Assembly: GCA_964502665.1 (NCBI GenBank)
Contig: CAZCXP010000119.1
Coordinates: 1 to 7,863, forward strand
DNA: 7,863 bases
Origin: SOKG01 sp964502665
Lineage (GTDB): Bacteria; Chloroflexota; Dehalococcoidia; SZUA-161
Direction of reading: 5' to 3'
Under the pieces are notes generated by a model, which saw only the letters and a list, made by a program, of their open reading frames with translations, was not told the origin of the DNA and did no database searches. The translations under genes were made by a program, and so were the position numbers. The number at the start of each line of letters is the position of its first letter. Within the stretch, counting starts at the first letter, position 1. Below are positions 1 to 5,146 of the stretch, one piece after another.

Positions 1-19
1 ACTGCGTGGGTACATATTG

Positions 20-49
20 TTGACTGACTTGCTGCTCAACTGTTAGAAT
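20..49 (+). promoter_or_regulatory. Putative sigma70-type promoter with extended -10
   Basis: TTGACT at 20-25 matches the -35 consensus at five of six bases. TAGAAT at 44-49 matches the -10 consensus at five of six, with an 18-nt spacer. The bases TGT at 41-43 supply the TGn of an extended -10 element. Transcription would start near position 56, leaving a leader of about 120 nt before the first gene. It is the best promoter-like sequence I see upstream of the cluster and would serve the whole operon. This is consensus matching by eye only; if the host's sigma factors differ, the call weakens. Confidence 0.45.
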
Positions 50-160
50 AGGACTGAGAATCGACTCATCAGCCAGACTAGAGGTGCCATTGAAATCACC
101 GGCAACCTGAGAACAAGTGTGGGTCGTTTTTGACCAATCAGTCTTCCGCCTGGAACCAAG

Positions 161-173
161 AGGAGGGACTCCT
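161..173 (+). promoter_or_regulatory. Shine-Dalgarno inside a short hairpin
   Basis: AGGAGG at 161-166 is a strong ribosome binding site for the GTG start at 179, with a 12-nt spacer (slightly long). AGGAG (161-165) is perfectly complementary to CTCCT (169-173) around the 3-nt loop GGA, so the leader could fold and mask the site. The stem is only 5 bp, so regulation by it is an inference. An in-frame TAA at 173-175 means translation of the first gene cannot begin further upstream in this frame. Confidence 0.5.
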
Positions 174-178
174 AAATA

Positions 179-553
179 GTGCAGCAAGAATGGTCGCGCC
201 TGCCACAAATAGACCACGATGCTATCGAGCAGATCGCCCAGTGGGAAGTAGCTGACCTCGCTGCGGTGCCTGAGGGCGGGCCGCAGGCTATGCAGGACGA
301 GACCTTGGCAGAGCTACATGAGCTGCTGCAGCAGAGACCCGATTTGGCCGACCTGGTGGTGCGTGGGGTGGAGGCTGGCCTACGACCCGCTGATAGCTAT
401 GTCAGAGATATGTCCAGCGCAGAAGTGCAGGATTTCTGGAAGGGCACTGTCCGCTTTCTTAAGGCGAGCATGATTCGCTACGCCATCTTACTGCTTCGAA
501 CCATTGAGCAGGCTAGAGCAGCTGGGAAGGACCTACCACATACCAATGGATGA
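179..553 (+). CDS. Hypothetical 124-residue protein at the operon head
   Basis: I do not recognise this protein. The start is GTG at 179: an in-frame TAA at 173-175 blocks earlier starts, and AGGAGG lies 12 nt upstream. The product is soluble-looking, acidic overall (about 20 Asp/Glu against about 13 Lys/Arg by eye), and appears mostly helical. It has no cysteine, so it cannot itself hold a thiolate-bound Fe-S cluster. A moderately hydrophobic, arginine-bearing helix lies near residues 90-112 (with RYAILLLRTIEQAR), but it is too charged for a confident membrane segment. The stop TGA (551-553) overlaps the ATG (546) of the next gene by 8 nt, which suggests translational coupling and a role with the redox complex. 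It could be an assembly or maturation factor, a small structural subunit, or a regulator; nothing visible decides. It does not look like FdsD or the FdhE/FdhD maturation proteins. Confidence 0.6.
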   Translation: MQQEWSRLPQIDHDAIEQIAQWEVADLAAVPEGGPQAMQDETLAELHELLQQRPDLADLVVRGVEAGLRPADSYVRDMSSAEVQDFWKGTVRFLKASMIRYAILLLRTIEQARAAGKDLPHTNG

Positions 554-2611
554 GATCACGCTGATTATTGATGGGCAGCAAGTAAAGACCAGGGCGGGGA
601 CAACGGTTCTTCGGGCGGCGCAGGAAGCTGGCATCTATATCCCGGCACTTTGCGACCACCCCGACCTGAAGCCGACGGGCCAGTGTCGCCTGTGCGTGGT
701 GGAGATTGCGGATAGCGATGACTTTTCGCTGGCGTGCACCACAGAGGCAAGCGATGGCATGGTGGTAAGAACCGACACGCCGGCAGTACGAGGGCAGCGG
801 CAAGAGGTGCTGGAACAGATTCTGACGGAGCATCCCCACGCCTGTCTTGAGTGCTGGCGTAGAGAAAGGTGCCAGCCCTTCGACATCTGCCTTCGAACTG
901 TAGCCGTCACCCAGCATTGTGTCACCTGCCCCAAGAACGGGCACTGCGAGCTGCAGAGGGTGGTCGACTACGTTGGCATCAGCGGCGATATACCCTATCA
1001 GCCTAAGGGATACACTCTGCTGAGGGACAACCCCTTCTATGACCGCGACTATAATCTATGCATCCTCTGTGGTCGTTGTGTCCGCATCTGCCGGGACGTA
1101 AGGGGAGTGGGGGTCTACGCCTTCGATGACGAGGAAAACCCCACCAAGGTACTTACAGCCAATGGCGGCTCTGTTAAAGACTCAGGGTGCAGGTTCTGCT
1201 TCGCCTGTGTCGAGGTATGCCCCACTGGCGCTATTATGGACCGGGGAGCGCGCGATGGACTGTATATTGACCGCGAGGCCTATATAGTTCCCTGCAGCGA
1301 CGCCTGCCCGGCCCACATAGATATCCCCAGGTATCTTCACTACACTGCTCAAGGCAAATACAGCGAGGCATTGGCAGTCATCAGAGAGAAGGTTCCCTTC
1401 CCTGGGTCGCTGGGTCGCGTGTGCATCCACCCTTGCGAAGAAGCCTGCCGCCGTGGTCAGCTTAACGATCCCATCTCCATCAAAGAGCTGAAGCGTTCTG
1501 CCGCTGATCGAGGCGACGACTCATGGAGGTCGAACTCCAGGGTGGCGGAGCCCACTGGCAAGCGGATCGCTGTTGTGGGCGCCGGCCCCGCAGGGCTCAC
1601 CGCCGCCTATTATCTGGCGAAGAGCGGACATTCGGCAACCGTCTTTGAGGCACTGCCCGAGCCCGGAGGTATGATGAGGGTGGGCATCCCTGAGTATCGC
1701 CTGCCCAGGGACGTTCTCGGCGGTGAGATCCAGGTCATCCGGGAGGCCGGGGTAGATATAAGGACCAACACCAGAATTGAGTCTATCGACTCGCTGATTG
1801 AGCAAGGCTACGATGCTGTTCTGCTCGCCATTGGCGCTCACCAGGGCACCAAGATAGGCGTAGAGGGAGAGGACCTTCCAGGAGTGATGGATGGCGCTTC
1901 CTTCCTGAGGGAAGTGAATCTGGGCAAAGAGGTCAAGACCGGCAACAGGGTGGCGGTAATTGGAGGGGGTAACTCGGCAATTGATGGTGCTCGGGTGGCA
2001 TTGCGCCTGGGTGCCAAGGAGGTGACCATCGTCTACCGCCGCACCCGCGCCGAGATGCCAGCCAGCCCTGAGGAGGTGGAGGCGGCGCTCCACGAGGGTA
2101 TTTCAATCGAGTTTCTGGCAGCGCCATCCAAGATAACGCAGAGGAACGGTGCGCTGGGGCTGGAGTGCATCCGTATGAAGTTAGGCGAGCCCGATGCCAG
2201 CGGCCGGCGGCGGCCCGAGCCGATCNNNNNNNNNNNNNNNNNNNNNNNNNNNNNNNNNNNNNNNNNNNNNNNNNNNNNNNNNNNNNNNNNNNNNNNNNNN
2301 NNNNNNNNNNNNNNNNNNNNNNNNNGTATCTCGGCGGCAGTGGCGTTATTGATGAGGCCCTGGCCCCGGTTGAGGAGGGCAACGGGTGGCTGGGCAAGGA
2401 TGAGGGCTTCGCCGATAGGCAGCGGGTGCACATGCCCTGCCTGCCGGTGGAGCGGCGAATTGGGAGTTTTGCTGAGGTTGAGACTGGCTTAACTGAGGAG
2501 ATGGCGGTCGGGGAGGCCGGGCGGTGCCTGAGGTGCGATCTCAGGCTCCAAATCACTCCGGCGATGCTGCCGCCCGTCGTGTCTCGACAGCTCGAGTTGG
2601 AGCCTGTTTAG
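546..2611 (+). CDS. NuoG-like Fe-S module fused to GltD/NfnB-like FAD-NADPH oxidoreductase (interrupted by assembly gap)
   Basis: This is probably the NADP(H)-linked electron-transfer subunit of the complex. Residues 1-78 form a [2Fe-2S] ferredoxin domain (C36, C47, C50, C64). A NuoG-type His-Cys segment follows (H96, C100, C103, C109, then C115, C125, C128, C134). Next come two [4Fe-4S] motifs (C172-C175-C178-C182; C215-C218-C221-C225). A GltD-type N-terminal cysteine domain follows (C250, C254, C293, C297, C301). The FAD dinucleotide fold is GAGPAG at 345-350, followed by EPGGMMRVGIPEYRLP; the NADPH fold is GGGNSAIDGA near 473-482, followed by VYRRTRAEMPAS. The gap falls after residue 560. 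The true C-terminus is read from 2327 in another frame, contains LPVERR and RCLRC, and stops at TAG 2609-2611. I chose ATG 546 over an upstream TTG at 504 because it aligns residue for residue with the start of the formate dehydrogenase below. StnC of Sporomusa-type Nfn is the closest architecture I know. Confidence 0.88.
2226..2325. other. Assembly gap of 100 N inside the fusion gene
   Basis: A run of exactly 100 N is the usual placeholder for a scaffold gap of unknown size. The sequence before it ends on a complete codon (ATC, 2223-2225) in one frame. The recognisable GltD-type C-terminus after it starts with codon TAT at 2327 in another frame. The true missing length must therefore be 3k+2 nt, which 100 is not. 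By comparison with GltD-family proteins about 100 residues are missing, including the second FAD-contact motif near GxFAGGD, so the real gap is likely near 300 nt. The frame change is an assembly artefact, not evidence of a pseudogene. Confidence 0.95.
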
Positions 2612-2731
2612 TTTTGCCTCAGCTTCAAGGTTGGATTCGCCTTTGCTGCTCTCGGCAGTCTTCACGCCCAATTCAGATTGCCGCATGCAGCTTCATTTTG
2701 GCTTGTTAGGAAATAACAAACAGGAGGTGCG
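2612..2731 (+). other. 120-bp intergenic spacer with an inverted repeat
   Basis: This is the longest non-coding stretch inside the cluster; the other junctions are an 8-nt overlap and gaps of 27 nt. It contains a perfect 6-bp inverted repeat, TTGTTA (2703-2708) and TAACAA (2714-2719), around GGAAA, immediately before the ribosome binding site of the NuoE-like gene. A weaker CTGC/GCAG pair lies at 2646-2658. Neither is followed by a T-tract, so I see no intrinsic terminator. I also see no convincing -35/-10 pair, so readthrough from upstream is the simplest assumption. Confidence 0.45.
2722..2729 (+). promoter_or_regulatory. Ribosome binding site fixing the GTG start of the NuoE-like gene
   Basis: AGGAGGTG at 2722-2729 is a near-perfect anti-16S match, ending only 2 nt before the GTG at 2732. 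This supports a GTG start. No in-frame ATG is available between the preceding stop and 2732, and the resulting N-terminus fits the NuoE family. Confidence 0.7.
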
Positions 2732-3181
2732 GTGAGCGAGCAACTGGCTGAGGTTCTCGACTCATACAAAGGGGAGAGGGGAGCGGTGATCCCTATCCTG
2801 CAAAAGGCGCAAGAGAAGTTGGGCTATCTCCCTGAGGAAGCAGTGAAGGAGATAGCCCGTTTCTTGCGCACCTCAGAGAGCGAGATCTACGGTGTAGCTA
2901 CCTTCTACGCCCAGTTTCGCTTCACGCGCCCCGGCGAGCACATGCTCAAGGTCTGCATGGGCACTGCCTGCTACGTGCGCGGTGGGGAGCTTATCCTGGA
3001 TGCCGTGCAGCGGGAGCTCGATGTTGAACCAGGGGGCACCACCTCCGACTTCAAGTTCAGCATGGAGAGGGTGGCCTGCTTCGGCTGCTGTGCCCTGTCC
3101 CCAGTGATGGTCGTTGACAACACCGTCTACAGCAGGATGACCCCGTCCAAGGTCAAGCAGGTTCTGGCCCCCTATCGTTAG
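2732..3181 (+). CDS. nuoE: NuoE/HydC-like [2Fe-2S] thioredoxin-fold subunit
   Basis: This 149-residue protein is a compact member of the NuoE (24-kDa) family, the [2Fe-2S] partner of NuoF-type flavoproteins in complex I, NAD-linked hydrogenases and formate dehydrogenases. An N-terminal helical region (residues 1-60, with LQKAQEKLGYLP and IYGVATFYAQF) precedes a thioredoxin-like fold. The cluster ligands are C75 and C80 (CMGTAC), then C116 and C120 (CFGCC). C119 is an additional neighbouring cysteine. There is no signal peptide or membrane helix, so it should act in the cytoplasm. It would carry electrons between the FMN subunit encoded next and the rest of the complex. The stop lies 27 nt before the NuoF-like start, consistent with cotranscription. 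In bifurcating enzymes the equivalent subunit is named HydC, HylC or StnA; the sequence alone does not choose among these names. Confidence 0.95.
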   Translation: MSEQLAEVLDSYKGERGAVIPILQKAQEKLGYLPEEAVKEIARFLRTSESEIYGVATFYAQFRFTRPGEHMLKVCMGTACYVRGGELILDAVQRELDVEPGGTTSDFKFSMERVACFGCCALSPVMVVDNTVYSRMTPSKVKQVLAPYR

Positions 3182-3208
3182 CGAGAAGCACTCCAAAGGG
3201 AGAATAAC

Positions 3209-5119
3209 ATGGGCTTTACCGAGATTAGGGAGCGGGCGCTGGCGGAGTGGGAGGCCCTGGAGCTGAGCGGGAGGCCGCGCATCCTGGTTGGCGCTGCTAC
3301 CTGCGGGCGCTCTGCGGGAGCGCTTGACGTGCTCCAGACGATCAATGCTGAGATCACCAGGCGCGGTCTGGATGCCACTGTCATCCAGGTGGGCTGCCTC
3401 GGGCTGTGCTACATCGAGCCTATAGTGGAGATAGCCAAACCCGACCGCCCCCGCATCTTTTACAGCGGTGTCAATGCCGACATCGCCGTCCAGCTCATCG
3501 AGGATTATTTGCTCAACGACAACCCGCGCCCTGACCTTGCCCTGGGCACACTGGGGGAGGGCTCGCTTGATGGCGTGCCTCAGCTATTTGACCTCCCTAT
3601 GCTCAAGCCCCAGGTGCGCGTTGCCCTGCGTAACTGCGGCTTCATCGATCCGGAGAACATCAACCACTACATCGCCCGTGGCGGCTACAGCGGGCTGGCG
3701 CAGGCACTGGGGATGACCCCAGAGCAGGTGATCGAGGAGGTGAGGAAGTCAGGGCTGCGGGGCAGAGGTGGTGCTGGCTTCCCCACTGGCACCAAGTGGG
3801 ACTTCTGCCGCCGCGCGGCGGGGACCCCCAAATATCTCATCTGCAATGCCGATGAGGGAGACCCCGGTGCCTTTATGGATCGCTCCCTTCTGGAGGGCGA
3901 CCCCCACGCGATGCTCGAGGGAATGCTCATTGGCGCCCACGCTATCGGTGCCTCCGAAGGCTACATCTACTGTCGCGCTGAGTATCCGCTGGCGCTGGAG
4001 CGGCTGGACATCGCGCTGCGCCAGATGGAGGAATATGGCCTTCTGGGCGATAACATACTGGGCTCCGACCTCAGCTTTCACATCAAGGTCAAGGAGGGTG
4101 CCGGTGCCTTTGTCTGTGGCGAGGAGACGGCGCTCATGGCCTCCATCGAGGGCAAACGGGGCATGCCCCGTCCCCGCCCCCCCTTCCCTGCCCAGTCAGG
4201 GCTATGGGGCAGGCCCACCAACATCAACAACGTGGAGACCTGGGCCAACATCTCTGCCATCCTGCACCAGGGTGGAGAGTGGTACGCCAGCTATGGGACT
4301 GAGAAGAGCAGGGGGACGAAGACCTTCGCCCTGGCGGGCAAGGTGAATCACACTGGCCTTATCGAGGTGCCCATGGGCATCCCGCTGCGCCAGATCATCT
4401 ATGACATCGGCGGTGGCATCGTCCAGGACAAGGCGTTTAAGGCGGTGCAGACCGGCGGCCCCTCTGGAGGCTGCCTTTCCAGCGACCTTCTCGATATCTC
4501 GGTGGACTATGAATCGCTCACCGCAGCCGGCTCCATCGTAGGTTCAGGGGGCATGATCGTCCTCGACGAGAATTCCTGCGTGGTGGATGTGGCGCGCTAC
4601 TTCCTTGACTTCACCCAGAAGGAGTCCTGCGGCAAGTGTGTACCCTGTCGCGTCGGCACCAAGCAAATGCTTGACATCCTGACACGCATTACCCAGGGAC
4701 AGGGAGAGCCTGGCGACATCGATTTGCTGCTCAGGCTGGGGCAGACGGTGAATCAAGGCTCGCTATGTGCGCTCGGCGGCACGGCGCCCAACCCGGTGCT
4801 CACCACCATCCGCTACTTCCGCCACGAGTACGAGGCGCACATCAACGAGAAGCGCTGCCCGGCCCTGGTATGCAAAGACCTGATCGCGTTCTACATCCTG
4901 CCAGACAAATGCAAGGCGTGTATGATCTGCCAGCGCAATTGCCCGGTGGATGCCATCAAGGGGGGCAAGAAGCTGATCCACGTCATCGACCAGAGCAAGT
5001 GTATCAAGTGTGGCACCTGCTACGAGATGTGCCCTGAACGCTTCAGCGCCGTAGTCAAGGTCTCCGGGGAGACCATCGAGGTCCCCGATGAGCCTATTCC
5101 CCTGGAAGAGAAGGAGTAG
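3209..5119 (+). CDS. nuoF: NuoF/HydB-like FMN-NADH subunit with N-terminal thioredoxin-like and C-terminal 2[4Fe-4S] domains
   Basis: This 636-residue flavoprotein is the expected NAD(H)-reactive subunit. ATG 3209 follows GGGAG at 3198-3202. Residues about 20-105 form a thioredoxin-like domain with C32, C63 and C67 only. The NuoF core has the FMN/NADH motifs GLRGRGGAGFPTGTKW (182-197), NADEGDPGAF (213-222) and GAFVCGEETAL (299-309). An SLBB-type region follows, then the [4Fe-4S] set C474, C477, C480 and C520. C457, H544, C550 and C555 match the Cys3-His pattern I recall for the zinc site of HydB-type subunits. The C-terminus is a two-cluster ferredoxin (C568, C571, C574, C578; C598, C601, C604, C608). 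This layout is that of HydB/HndC/StnB proteins and not of plain complex I NuoF, which lacks the terminal ferredoxin domain. It points to exchange with ferredoxin as well as NAD. Bifurcation itself is not proved by sequence. Confidence 0.95.
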   Translation: MGFTEIRERALAEWEALELSGRPRILVGAATCGRSAGALDVLQTINAEITRRGLDATVIQVGCLGLCYIEPIVEIAKPDRPRIFYSGVNADIAVQLIEDYLLNDNPRPDLALGTLGEGSLDGVPQLFDLPMLKPQVRVALRNCGFIDPENINHYIARGGYSGLAQALGMTPEQVIEEVRKSGLRGRGGAGFPTGTKWDFCRRAAGTPKYLICNADEGDPGAFMDRSLLEGDPHAMLEGMLIGAHAIGASEGYIYCRAEYPLALERLDIALRQMEEYGLLGDNILGSDLSFHIKVKEGAGAFVCGEETALMASIEGKRGMPRPRPPFPAQSGLWGRPTNINNVETWANISAILHQGGEWYASYGTEKSRGTKTFALAGKVNHTGLIEVPMGIPLRQIIYDIGGGIVQDKAFKAVQTGGPSGGCLSSDLLDISVDYESLTAAGSIVGSGGMIVLDENSCVVDVARYFLDFTQKESCGKCVPCRVGTKQMLDILTRITQGQGEPGDIDLLLRLGQTVNQGSLCALGGTAPNPVLTTIRYFRHEYEAHINEKRCPALVCKDLIAFYILPDKCKACMICQRNCPVDAIKGGKKLIHVIDQSKCIKCGTCYEMCPERFSAVVKVSGETIEVPDEPIPLEEKE

Positions 5120-5146
5120 AATCTCGCTATCAAAGAGGGCTAGCTG

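Noticed and set aside
122..135. GGTC-GTTTTT-GACC hairpin in the leader as a terminator or attenuator
   Set aside because: The stem is 4 bp and the T run lies in the loop, not after the stem, so it does not fit an intrinsic terminator.
504..545. Upstream TTG start for the NuoG-GltD fusion
   Set aside because: It would add 14 residues with no counterpart in the paralogous formate dehydrogenase N-terminus. ATG 546 gives MDEITLIIDG, which aligns directly with MDMVKLIIDR.
2326..2492. Frame-continuous extension of the fusion protein across the N run, ending at 2492
   Set aside because: The translation after the gap in that frame is meaningless, whereas the other frame gives the family's C-terminus. 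The 100-N length is arbitrary.
1521..2556. Minus-strand open frames (190 and 207 codons) opposite the GltD-like domain
   Set aside because: They mirror the conserved FAD and NADPH folds of the plus strand; one is also stitched through the N gap. No family resemblance.
2646..2658. CTGC/GCAG hairpin as an intrinsic terminator between gene 2 and the NuoE-like gene
   Set aside because: Only 4 bp plus a possible G-U pair, and no following T-tract.
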